Shown piece by piece: positions 18,901-25,986 of a stretch of 64,000 nt of DNA. Position 1 is the first letter of the stretch. Every line of letters starts with the position of its first letter. The DNA is from Hymenobacter setariae (GTDB lineage Bacteria; Bacteroidota; Bacteroidia; Cytophagales; Hymenobacteraceae). The notes below the pieces were generated by a model that was not told the origin of the DNA, ran no database searches, and saw only the letters and a program-made list of their open reading frames with translations. The position numbers were made by a program, and so were the translations under genes. The stretch covers positions 310,001 through 374,000 of the forward strand of contig NZ_VMRJ01000005.1 in NCBI RefSeq assembly GCF_007713685.1, read 5' to 3'.

Positions 18901-19197
18901 CACTTTCAGCCGGTAGCGGCCTTGCTCATCGGTGGTGGTGCCCTGCGAGGTGCCTTTCAGAATAACATTTACCCCAGGCAAACCCTCACCCTTGCTGTCG
19001 GTAACTACCCCTTGCACCGCAATATCGGCAAGCAGGGTGGTTGCGTTGTGAGCAGACACAGGTGAGGTAGGAGCAACTAGAGCGCGCGGCGCGGCAGATG
19101 CACTGAGGGTAGTGCCTACGGAGGCACACCAAGCTAGTGGGAGCAAGGACTGGCCAAGGGCCCCGCGCACCAGCCTATTGCGTAACGTACTTTTCAT
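15955..19197 (-). CDS. SusC/RagA TonB-linked outer-membrane transporter
   Basis: This 1080-residue TonB-dependent channel imports oligomers together with SusD. Order of parts: signal peptide (residues 1 to about 40), a carboxypeptidase-like domain (VQGVVTDSKGEGLPGVNV), the TonB-box region EEVVVVGYGTQ, the plug (IQIRNMGAPLYVIDGIQ, then DIETISVLKDASAAIYG) and a 22-strand barrel ending in GFSVSF. I chose the ATG at 19197, which begins MKSTLRNR; an earlier in-frame start would add an unlikely stretch before the signal peptide. It opens the SusC-SusD-DUF3823 operon. A perfect 12-base palindrome with the core of LacI-type operators lies 32 bases upstream. No glycosidase accompanies this locus. Confidence 0.96.
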   Translation of the reverse strand: MKSTLRNRLVRGALGQSLLPLAWCASVGTTLSASAAPRALVAPTSPVSAHNATTLLADIAVQGVVTDSKGEGLPGVNVILKGTSQGTTTDEQGRYRLKVPEQGSVLVFSFVGFTSQEVPVTGTTALNVKLEAQDKSLEEVVVVGYGTQSRATVTGAVGQVTSQELVRTPAAAATSALAGRIPGITARQGDARPGAGTSIQIRNMGAPLYVIDGIQSEEGQFNNLGLNDIETISVLKDASAAIYGMRASNGVILVTTKRGKLGKPVINLNGYYGVQNFTKYPHPANAYQHQRGLVESEQNYAQIERRAPRPVSDPVSGKILTAEELEKWRQGTEPGYKSYDYYDMVFRPNVPQYYLNGNISGASDNVTYYLSGSYLNQKALIEDNFFKRYNLQANLEAKINPHFRVGTQLYGRAEYRHTAGVPGLDDYFNPFLSVFSMWPTEAPYANDNPLYINQTHNINVNPATYKESITGYCDDDWRAGKINLYGQYDFSFGLTVKATGSYNYTTNTFNGFEYTYNGYRYNPTAQTYDLVPGGGNQNPWREQRRRALIERTGQIQLFYNKQLGDHGLSATAVYERYDTDNRYNIVHTVPPNNTIPIQYFANQDYLLDEVSETARAGYVGRLAYNYKQKYLVEGLGRYDGSYLYRADSRFGFFPAVTAGYRISEENFLKNSGAGRVITELKLRGSYGVTGSDAINPYAYLQGYDFGSGASIFNGAYTLGVRPRGLPITTLSWIRNKTTNLGVDFGLFGGKLSGTFDIFRRRREGLPGVDPNIVLPSEVGYGLYAENRNSDETKGLEGGLIYSGVTSQGLSFSVGAHATLARRFDISYGQRFSNSWDRYRNSYYSRWGDVGWGYQAIGQFQSEQEIADYRIDNDGQGNRTQLPGDIIYKDVNGDGVINNLDERPIGYIQGGNPLVTYALNTSLGYKNFTLNFDIIGAGMQTYQREYELLIPFQNNGTSPNYILEDRWHRADPYNADSPWVPGKYPAIRRDASGSSNFNRRSSFWIKTVRYVRLRNVELAYNLPKPWLTKIGFSGVRVYVNATNLVTFSTLNDIDIDPEITSTNGLGYPPQRLINTGFSVSF

Positions 19198-19228
19198 AGG
19201 TGGGAAAAAAAGGTGGATGAAAAAATAG

Positions 19229-19240
19229 ACAATCGATTGT
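19229..19240. promoter_or_regulatory. candidate LacI-type operator upstream of SusC
   Basis: ACAATCGATTGT is a perfect palindrome whose centre AATCGATT fits the AANCGNTT core of LacI-family operators. It lies 32 bases upstream of the SusC ATG. The same core occurs in the promoter region of the second SusC locus at 44673-44680. Confidence 0.4.
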
Positions 19241-20024
19241 GTTACTAGAGATGTTATACAGCAGCCGGTGGGGGCCATTGTATCAAATCCAGAAAGCGAT
19301 TATTGAGCAACTGAGGCTAGCCTGGCGTAAGCCTAAATGCTACGCCAGACTGGGGCAAGTAGTGCCCAGCCATATACCCTATGCTTCGCTAAACTGCCTA
19401 GGGTAGCTTAGCCTTTATAGTATTGTGGGGGCGCACTACGTGCAATGGGTGCCAGGGGCACTTACCTTGAGGAGCTGAGTACAGCTAGGGGGAGGGGAGC
19501 GCGCGCTATCGCGCTGGCTCTAAACCGTTGGGGAATAACGGTACTATTTCGCGCAAGCGAAGAGAGTAAGAATGGCAGCATAGGCCAGAGGAAGAGGGTG
19601 GGAAAAGAAGTAGTAGCGAACTAACCGTAGCGCTAGAATAACCTCACTAGCTCTGGCGGTTAGCGGTGGTAAAGGTATAACCTAATCCCGATGAAACAGA
19701 GGTGAATTTAAGTAAAAATGGGGGGTGAAATAGTTTTTGAAGAAAGAATAAGCAATAGAACAATGTTGATACATTATTCTGTGTAAAATCATATAATTAT
19801 AAATCAGATATTTATAGTGGAAATAAAAGTGTTAAATATTACCTAACAAAATTTTAATACAGGAGGCCTTTCGAAAGCATATAGGCAGCTGCTGCACAGC
19901 TCGCAACTCAACCCCTTGTATGCTGCTGTGAGATGGGTGCAACGTTGTCTATCACCTAGGCTGCTTGCACTAGCCCAAAGAACAGGTAGGTTAACTATTG
20001 CTAACGGGTTTGCGTAGCCAGCCC
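19241..20024. other. long intergenic region between SusC and DUF4468 genes
   Basis: About 780 bases without a convincing gene separate two divergent genes. The part nearest SusC is of ordinary composition. The stretch 19700-19860 is strongly AT-rich, with runs such as ATCATATAATTATAAATC, and probably contains promoter and regulatory sequence. Two CCTAGG sites occur, near 19397 and 19957. I see no RNA gene and no clear paired -33/-7 promoter. Confidence 0.5.
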
Positions 20025-20609
20025 ATGAGATATTTTGTTATAATGCTGTTGGTATTGGGCACACTTACTGCGGCGCAGGCCCAGGTGAAGCTGCCTAAGC
20101 TCCACGGCTGGGTAAACCCATTGCCCATGGATTCGCTCACGCGTAAAGTATCGTTTCAGGGCGTAGTGCAGGTGCCGGGTGCTAGCCAAGCTACGTTGTA
20201 TGCACGAGCCAAGAAGTGGTTTGCCACCGCGTCTGGACCTACTAAAATGACCATCGAAACGCAAGATGAGGCATCCGGCAAGGTCACAGGTAAAACTAGC
20301 GAGCTAGTGATGCAAAATTTTCTGGGTGCCAATGTGCAAGTGCCGCTATGGCGCACCGTGATAGTGCAGGTGAAGCCTGGCCGCTTTCGTTACCAGATTA
20401 CCAATTTTGCCTTCGATAGCAGCACAGGCCAAGGAGCTGTAACGCCCATTGAAAACTACCTCGCACCCAACGCGCTCACCTTCGACGATGCCGGTTATCC
20501 AAAGCCCGTTCTTCAGTCAACTATTGAAGCCATTCAGCGCAGTGGCCGGCAGCAAGCCTCAGTCATTCGCCAGGCTATGACGGGTAAAGCGGTAGATGAT
20601 AATTGGTAA
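20025..20609 (+). CDS. DUF4468 domain (TBP-like fold) secreted protein
   Basis: The 194-residue protein has a signal peptide (MRYFVIMLLVLGTLTAAQAQ). Its mature domain has the layout of DUF4468: FQGVVQVPGASQATLYARAKKWF, then MTIETQDEASGKVTGK and a strand-rich RFRYQITNFAF. Members are periplasmic or outer-membrane proteins of unknown role in Bacteroidota. The ATG at 20025 begins the signal peptide exactly; a TTG at 19998 would put extra charged residues in front. It stands alone downstream of the AT-rich intergenic region. Confidence 0.75.
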   Translation: MRYFVIMLLVLGTLTAAQAQVKLPKLHGWVNPLPMDSLTRKVSFQGVVQVPGASQATLYARAKKWFATASGPTKMTIETQDEASGKVTGKTSELVMQNFLGANVQVPLWRTVIVQVKPGRFRYQITNFAFDSSTGQGAVTPIENYLAPNALTFDDAGYPKPVLQSTIEAIQRSGRQQASVIRQAMTGKAVDDNW

Positions 20610-20834
20610 TTAGAAAGAGAAATCTTGCTTGACCTGCGTAGTGAAGCTGTAGTAGTCCGACGCTGGCCCCAGCGTCAGGGGCAGAGCGGCACCCCAGCGC
20701 TCAGCGGTAGCCCGGACGGTTTTTAGCATGGCGGCTACGCCCGCACCATCATCGCCCGCGCTGGGTGCATGGTGCTGCGAATAGTAACGCGCTGGTACCA
20801 GCACGCACCACTTTGCCTTCCGGCTGCCGCGCAA
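20610..20834 (-). pseudogene. probable remnant of an M28-family peptidase gene
   Basis: A 74-codon frame directly abuts the DUF4468 stop. Its middle, PSAGDDGAGVAAMLKTVRA, strongly resembles the zinc-site segment of M28 aminopeptidases (usually a GADDNGSGVAALLE-type sequence), where the Asp is a metal ligand. The rest of a roughly 300-residue or longer peptidase is missing: the upstream histidine segment is reduced to RYYSQHHA and the frame runs straight into a short C-terminus ending QVKQDFSF. This suggests internal deletion and decay. It could instead be a short unrelated gene. Confidence 0.45.
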
Positions 20835-20970
20835 AAGTAGCCCTTAATGAGCAGTGCGAAATCAGTCTGATACTGCTCTCTAGATAGCAGCAAGACTGCA
20901 CCCTAAAGTCAAGCTCTACCTTGACCTAGGAGGCGGGCGCTGGCGAGGAGGTAACTAAAGAGCAAGGCAG

Positions 20971-21026
20971 CTAAACGTCAAACGCGCCCGCCGATAAGAA
21001 TATCGACGGGCGCGTTTGACGTTTAG
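20971..21026. terminator. long perfect hairpin, possible terminator or REP-like element
   Basis: A 20-base perfect arm (20971-20990) pairs with 21007-21026, and CGAT/ATCG continue the stem inside the loop. There is no T-run on either side. It lies just downstream of the minus-strand T9SS gene that ends at 21045, a position where a terminator is expected. Confidence 0.55.
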
Positions 21027-21044
21027 CGCAGACGAGAAGCTAGC

Positions 21045-23303
21045 TTATAGCTTCACGAAGCGGGCGTGGCGTACGGCTTGGCCCGGTACGCGCACACTTA
21101 CAATATACACCCCAGCGGCAAGGCGCTCTACTGGTAGGCTCAGGGCAGCTTCGGAGCTGGCTTGAGTCGTGTAGCTGTAGAGGCGCTGGCCTTGCGTATT
21201 GGTGATAGAGACTTCTGACCCAGCTTGGTTAGCTTCTGCAAAAGTGAGCGAAATAGTAGAGCCTGTTACAGGAACAGGACTCAATTGAAGAGCAGTAGAA
21301 GCGGCTGCGGTTGAGCGCGCGATAACGGCCACTGGCGAGTAGTTAAGCTTACCATCTTGGTCTTCTTGCCGCAAGCGATAGTAGACCACAGGAGAATCAT
21401 GAGTGTTGGCCAATGTTTTATCCGTATAAGTATACGTGCCACCAGTAGCATTATTGCCTGTAGCCAAATATCCTACCGATTCCCAAGCTTGCCCATTACC
21501 TAGTTGACGCTCAATTCCAAAACCTTTGTTATTGGTTTCGCTAGCAGTAGTCCAGCGTAGTAGGGCCGCGCCTTGTGCGGCAGGAGTTGCCGTAAAGCTC
21601 ACTAGTGTCACAGGTAGTGGAACAATTTCGCCCAGCGTAAATACAGCATTCAGCGAACCCGTAATACCATCTTTTGCGACTATTCCTGGACTGCTGGTGT
21701 CCTTACCTAATTTTTCAAAAGTAGAGTTACCTGTTCTTTGGCGATAAAGCTGCAGATTGTCAGCAGTATTACCATTTAAATCAGCTGTAACATAGCTAAA
21801 TGCAAGGCTAAAGTCTAGCGGGTCTGCATCAGCCTGAAATTCATAATTACGGCGGACACTCACTCCAGAACCTACCTCATTAAAGATACCGCTAGTGCGA
21901 ATGACGGTGACAGCGCCGGGGGCATCAGCATCAATGTTACTATCTTGATTATTAGCACTTAATACAATGCCAATGTTGTTGAATCTATAAGACTGGCCAT
22001 TGTTATACACACCCAAACTAGATTTTACCACTCCCAATATATAGCTGTTATTATCCTCGCCTACTATCTGGCCAACTTGACCGCCTGTATTTTGAAAGGA
22101 AATATTATAAGTATTGGTGTTATCAGTGCGCGTCACTAATACGCCACCACCGAGTTGAAATGTTAGGTCGCCTCTAAGGATAATATTCTGAGTTAGCGTT
22201 TTAACACCTCCGCCTTGGATAAACAAGCTAGATAGAGTAAGTCCAGCATCAATGGTCTGGTTTGTACCAGCAAATGTTAGGCTGCCTTGGTTGGTACTGG
22301 AAGTAGTACCCTGTCTAAATCCTGCATTTCTGTCCTGAAAGTCGCCAAATACACGTAGTTGTGCATTATTCAACGTAAGAGTAGCACCTTTAGCGTATCT
22401 ATCAGCAATGCCATCTCCGTTGTCATCAATAGGTCTGCCACCTATTAAAATGTTATGAGCTTGAGCGATATTGCTTTGACCTGTCACCCTATTAAGAATC
22501 GGGTAATTCCCATTTTCGACATAAGGAATAGTAACATCAGTGTTTGTGTTAGGAATTTGCCCTCCCGACCAGTTAGCAGCGTCAAACCAGTTATTGCTAC
22601 CTTTAGTAGCATTCCAGCTCGACGGTACTACACTAACTCCATTAAGTTTCACCTCAAAAGTAGCAGTGTAAAATCCGCCACTTTTCTTGTCGACAATAGA
22701 TGTTGGTGATTTACTAACTGTAGCGTTACCTAGAAAATAAACTTCCAGCAAATAAGTGCCGGGGGAAGTAGTAGAAGTAATCAGGTTTGTTCGGTTGCGC
22801 GCGCTAACCCACTGCGCATTACCACCCACATCGCCCGAAGCTAGAGACAACGGCACCGGAATTTCGCTACCAAACTCATCGGTTAAATCAGCGCGCCGTA
22901 CCCGATAAAATAGCTGCGTTGCGGATACGAAGTCACCATTCGAAGCTCGGGTATTGGCTTCGGCATTGATGAATAAGGAGTCAATCGCTGTTACCGGAGA
23001 ATTAATATCTGGTTGAGTCCGGTTGAAAGTACCTAGAAACGCCGACTGAAACGGCCGCGTAGCGCTCGGGTCTGCACTGTTGCTGAGGGTATAATACTTC
23101 CCAGTAACGCGGGGATTTGTACCGACGCGGCTGCTGATATTTATAAAATCGCTTACAAAGCCCGCCTGTGCGTTAGCTGTTTGAGTGCCCTGAACCAACA
23201 GCAGTAAAGTAGCTGTGAGCAGTAGCCCAACTTTAGTGTTTAAAAACTTGCCTCGCCAGCGCAAGCTACGTGAAAACTTGTGAGTGTTTAAAGGTTTTTG
23301 CAT
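21045..23303 (-). CDS. secreted T9SS type A sorting domain protein
   Basis: This 752-residue extracellular protein has a signal peptide ending near TQTANAQA. The central region is beta-rich and repeat-like (NNWFDAANWSGGQIPNTN, also seen in the M43 protease as GNWFDTGNWTG), followed by a beta-helix-like stretch (AQLRVFGDF). A C-terminal SFTATPAAQGAALLRWTTASE module precedes a T9SS sorting region ending VSVRVPGQAVRHARFVKL. The function is unknown; an adhesin or surface-layer role is possible. I chose the ATG at 23303 rather than 23339 because it places the signal peptide near the start. Codon use is AT-richer than its neighbours and the gene contains no CCTAGG, which suggests recent acquisition. 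Confidence 0.8.
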   Translation of the reverse strand: MQKPLNTHKFSRSLRWRGKFLNTKVGLLLTATLLLLVQGTQTANAQAGFVSDFINISSRVGTNPRVTGKYYTLSNSADPSATRPFQSAFLGTFNRTQPDINSPVTAIDSLFINAEANTRASNGDFVSATQLFYRVRRADLTDEFGSEIPVPLSLASGDVGGNAQWVSARNRTNLITSTTSPGTYLLEVYFLGNATVSKSPTSIVDKKSGGFYTATFEVKLNGVSVVPSSWNATKGSNNWFDAANWSGGQIPNTNTDVTIPYVENGNYPILNRVTGQSNIAQAHNILIGGRPIDDNGDGIADRYAKGATLTLNNAQLRVFGDFQDRNAGFRQGTTSSTNQGSLTFAGTNQTIDAGLTLSSLFIQGGGVKTLTQNIILRGDLTFQLGGGVLVTRTDNTNTYNISFQNTGGQVGQIVGEDNNSYILGVVKSSLGVYNNGQSYRFNNIGIVLSANNQDSNIDADAPGAVTVIRTSGIFNEVGSGVSVRRNYEFQADADPLDFSLAFSYVTADLNGNTADNLQLYRQRTGNSTFEKLGKDTSSPGIVAKDGITGSLNAVFTLGEIVPLPVTLVSFTATPAAQGAALLRWTTASETNNKGFGIERQLGNGQAWESVGYLATGNNATGGTYTYTDKTLANTHDSPVVYYRLRQEDQDGKLNYSPVAVIARSTAAASTALQLSPVPVTGSTISLTFAEANQAGSEVSITNTQGQRLYSYTTQASSEAALSLPVERLAAGVYIVSVRVPGQAVRHARFVKL

Positions 23304-23505
23304 GATGTCAACAAATAACAGGATGGAGCGGATGCCCAAAGGTACGATGAACCAGCAATGTTGTTTGAGTAATGCAAAAAAATACCGGTTGGTTATTATA
23401 TAAGTGATAAATGACCTACTTGTAACTATCCTAACACGCTTTAATTAGCTCAAATAATCATATAAACATTTTGTCGATGTTATCGATAACGAGCTGTTGC
23501 ACTGA

Positions 23506-23578
23506 TTATAAATTAAATTAATAAAACAAAAAGCCCCTTTAAGAAAGGGGCTTTTTGTTTTATTAATTTAATTTATAA
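23506..23578 (-). terminator. very long terminator hairpin after the 343-residue T9SS gene
   Basis: The arms 23506-23540 and 23544-23578 are perfect 35-base reverse complements around the 3-base loop AAG; the GC-rich core is AGCCCCTTT/AAAGGGGCT followed by TTTTTGTTTTATT. It lies 86 bases downstream of the minus-strand gene ending at 23664. The rest of the gap 23304-23663 is AT-rich and must hold the promoter of the gene starting at 23303. Confidence 0.9.
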
Positions 23579-23663
23579 ATTATTTCATATCAATGCGATG
23601 TCAACGTAAAAGCGGTGCTTATATCCTATATAAGAAATTTAGATACCTTAACTTGACTAGCAA

Positions 23664-24695
23664 TTAATTTGAAATAGTAATACGTTTTTGGACAGGAGTG
23701 CCACTACCAGCAAGAGTTAATACGTAGGTGCCCGAGGTTAATCCTTGAGGTAGCATGAGTGGGACAGTGGAGTAGGTACTGACCAAGTTGAGCGTTTGAG
23801 CTGCTACTGAGCGGCCCATGGTATCAACTACGCGTAGCTCCAACGATTCCCCTGCGTAACCCTGCAATAATACCTGCATAGTTTGGCCAGCACTGGGGTT
23901 GGGATATATCTCAACTTTTCGTGCCGTAGGCAGCGTAGGCGCTAATGTAACTACGCTGCTATAGGATACTGAGCCATCACTATCAACTTGGCGTAGGCGA
24001 TAGTAAGTAGTATAAGCCAAGTGCTGAGGGTCAGACCATTGGTAGGTCGAAGCTTGGCGGCTATTGCCAGCAGCAGCTACCCGGCCAACTTCCGTAAAGC
24101 TGGTATTATTGGTTGAAGACTCCAGTGCAAAATAGGCTGTATTGCGCTCGGAAGCGGTGGCCCAGTGCAGCGTAGCAGTATTACGAGAATCGGTAGTCCC
24201 TGTAAATGATGTCAGCTCAACTGGCAGGGGTGCTACTGTTTTAGGAACGTCGCTCGTTACTATGTAAGTGCTACTACCATTAGTGTTGTATGAAATAGTA
24301 TTCCCATCTGTGTTATACTCAGCACTCATTATATAGTAACTCGTGCGCGGCTGCAAGCCCGTAACTACAACAGAGCGCCCGCTCCCACTATATACCGCGT
24401 AACCTTTACCAAGCGAGCTACCCTGGCTATAGGTAGTAGAAGCGGTATAAAATTGATTGTCAGTGATAAGAATTATAGGCCCTGTATCATTGCCAATGGG
24501 AGCAACAGCTACTATTCGCCCTTGTCCGTTGCCTCCGCTACCAAAGATTAGCTCAGTAGTGGTAGCGGTAACTTTAGTAGCGTTCACCATGCCCCCCTGA
24601 GTAGGCGCAATAACTTGAGCAACTGCTTGCTGGCCAAAAGCGATTGTCAGCAGGCCTACTAGCCATAGTGCTAAATGAATAGAATTGAATCGCAT
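23664..24695 (-). CDS. secreted T9SS type A sorting domain protein
   Basis: The 343-residue protein has a signal peptide (ALWLVGLLTIAFGQQAVAQ), a small N-terminal beta domain with GLQPRTSYYIMSAEYNTDG resembling a fibronectin III end, the LPVELTSFTGTTDSRNTATL linker common to Bacteroidota T9SS cargo, and a C-terminal sorting region (VEIYPNPSAGQ through VLTLAGSGTPVQKRITISN). It has no recognisable enzyme domain. Like the neighbouring 752-residue gene it is AT-rich in third positions and free of CCTAGG. The two genes run in the same direction but each appears to have its own hairpin downstream, so they are probably separate transcripts. Confidence 0.8.
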   Translation of the reverse strand: MRFNSIHLALWLVGLLTIAFGQQAVAQVIAPTQGGMVNATKVTATTTELIFGSGGNGQGRIVAVAPIGNDTGPIILITDNQFYTASTTYSQGSSLGKGYAVYSGSGRSVVVTGLQPRTSYYIMSAEYNTDGNTISYNTNGSSTYIVTSDVPKTVAPLPVELTSFTGTTDSRNTATLHWATASERNTAYFALESSTNNTSFTEVGRVAAAGNSRQASTYQWSDPQHLAYTTYYRLRQVDSDGSVSYSSVVTLAPTLPTARKVEIYPNPSAGQTMQVLLQGYAGESLELRVVDTMGRSVAAQTLNLVSTYSTVPLMLPQGLTSGTYVLTLAGSGTPVQKRITISN

Positions 24696-25014
24696 AATAA
24701 TATCAAGCCGTAACGAGTAAAAAATAGAAGGACTCTTTATTTGTAAAAATTCTTAAACTATAATTATTCGCATTATGAGTATGTGCGAAAAATTATTATT
24801 GATTTAGTTTGGTGAACCACATTTGTGAAGCAAATATAGGATTAAAATCTGCAATTGGTAGTTATAATACAAAATAAAGCTTAAAATTAGGATTATTTTT
24901 TGCATTATAAGTAGATGCAAAATTAATTTATTGACTTCTTGTTATAGCTTTGCATAGATAAAAGAAAAATATGAAATGGTATTAAGGTTAGAGGTGGGAT
25001 TAGTTGTTCAATCT
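24696..25014. other. AT-rich intergenic region
   Basis: About 320 bases, very AT-rich, between the start of the 343-residue T9SS gene and the terminator of the exonuclease gene. On the minus strand two TAnnTTTG matches occur (24831-24838 and 24918-24925), either of which could be a -7 box, but neither has a -33 TTTG at the right spacing. No gene is supported. Confidence 0.4.
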
Positions 25015-25068
25015 GTCGAGCATTAAAAAAGGGGCAGCCAATAGGCTGCCCCTTTTTTAATGCTCGAC
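25015..25068 (-). terminator. terminator hairpin after the exonuclease gene
   Basis: The 25-base arms 25015-25039 and 25044-25068 are perfect reverse complements around the loop AATA, with GGGGCAGCC/GGCTGCCCC at the core and TTTTTT on both strands. It lies 16 bases downstream of the minus-strand gene ending at 25084. Confidence 0.92.
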
Positions 25069-25083
25069 CTTGGAAAGTGAAAA

Positions 25084-25899
25084 TTAGGCTTCACGGCTAG
25101 GCACTGCAGCCCATGGCACTTGCGTAAGCTGTACGGCAGACCACAGTTCCTTCTGGCCCGCGTAGTGTAAAAAGATGCGAGCGGTAGCAATAACATCCTT
25201 CTCGCAGTACTCTACAATGCGGCCTAGGTCCTTGTCTTGCCAGTACACTTGGGCTACTTGCGAGCCGTCGATGTCGTCTTTGGGGGAGGGGATGCCGAAC
25301 ACGCCCGCCAGCAGCGGCAGCGAGATGGTGCCTTTGTTATCGCCAAACTTCCACAGGTCCATAGTGTCGAGCAGGTGGGGGAGGTCCCAGGGCTTGTGGC
25401 CGGCCACGTCGAGCATGGGCGGAATAGCCTGTCCGCAGATAAGCATACGCCGCCCTAGGTAGCCATAATCGAACTCGCGGCCGTTGTGCGCGCAGAGGTA
25501 GAAGCCCTCGGGGCCGGCGGTTTCGAGCTTGGCATAGCGGGCTTGTGGGGCGTAGGGGGCCCGCTCGCCTAGCAGCTGCGCAAAGCCGCGCAGCACAGCG
25601 CACTCATCATCGTCGGCAAAGGACTTGACCCGAAACTCCAGCGTCTCGTCTTTCAGCGCACGGAAGTAGCCCACCGAGATGCACACGATTTTGCCAAACT
25701 CGGCGTAAAGGCCGCCGTGGGCGAATAGGTCGGCGTGCGAAAGGCCGTCGGCTAATTCCTTGGCGTGGCGCTTTTCGCAGAACTTTTGCCATAGCGGGTG
25801 CATGGCTTCGGGTAGCTCGGCATGGGTAGCGTGGCCGGGCACGGTTTCGATATCAACAAAAAAGACGCGGGTGAGGTCGACGTGGCGCAGGATGTTCAT
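25084..25899 (-). CDS. DnaQ-like 3'-5' exonuclease (PolB-exonuclease-like family)
   Basis: The 271-residue cytoplasmic protein shows the exonuclease motifs in order: Exo I FFVDIETVPG (Asp-x-Glu), Exo II around CAHNGREFDYGYL with an Asp, and Exo III YCEKDVIATARIF with the conserved Asp. This matches the predicted PolB exonuclease-like family (PF10108 type) rather than DnaQ itself. It probably degrades single-stranded DNA or RNA in repair, but the substrate is not known. It is a single gene, divergent from the AraC-type regulator, with its own terminator. Confidence 0.88.
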   Translation of the reverse strand: MNILRHVDLTRVFFVDIETVPGHATHAELPEAMHPLWQKFCEKRHAKELADGLSHADLFAHGGLYAEFGKIVCISVGYFRALKDETLEFRVKSFADDDECAVLRGFAQLLGERAPYAPQARYAKLETAGPEGFYLCAHNGREFDYGYLGRRMLICGQAIPPMLDVAGHKPWDLPHLLDTMDLWKFGDNKGTISLPLLAGVFGIPSPKDDIDGSQVAQVYWQDKDLGRIVEYCEKDVIATARIFLHYAGQKELWSAVQLTQVPWAAVPSREA

Positions 25900-25973
25900 G
25901 GGGCCGGAAAAAGACTAGCAGCAAGTACCCCAAAGCTAAGCCGAATGTTTAGCTGCGGTAGGTTACTAGCCTG

Positions 25974-25981
25974 TACTTTCG
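25974..25981 (+). promoter_or_regulatory. candidate -7 promoter box, 5 bases before the AraC-type ATG
   Basis: TACTTTCG ends five bases before the ATG at 25987. If it is a -7 element, transcription would start at or next to the start codon, implying a leaderless or very short-leader mRNA. Pirin at 53882 and the glycosyltransferase at 60622 have the same arrangement. Confidence 0.4.
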
Positions 25982-25986
25982 CTCCC

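Noticed and set aside
19241..20024. Hidden gene or RNA in the 780-base gap
   Set aside because: Frames there are short and unlike known proteins; no tRNA fold or conserved RNA motif was recognised.
25822..25986. Extended N-terminus of the AraC-type regulator
   Set aside because: It overlaps the exonuclease gene on the other strand and adds non-hydrophobic residues before the first membrane helix.
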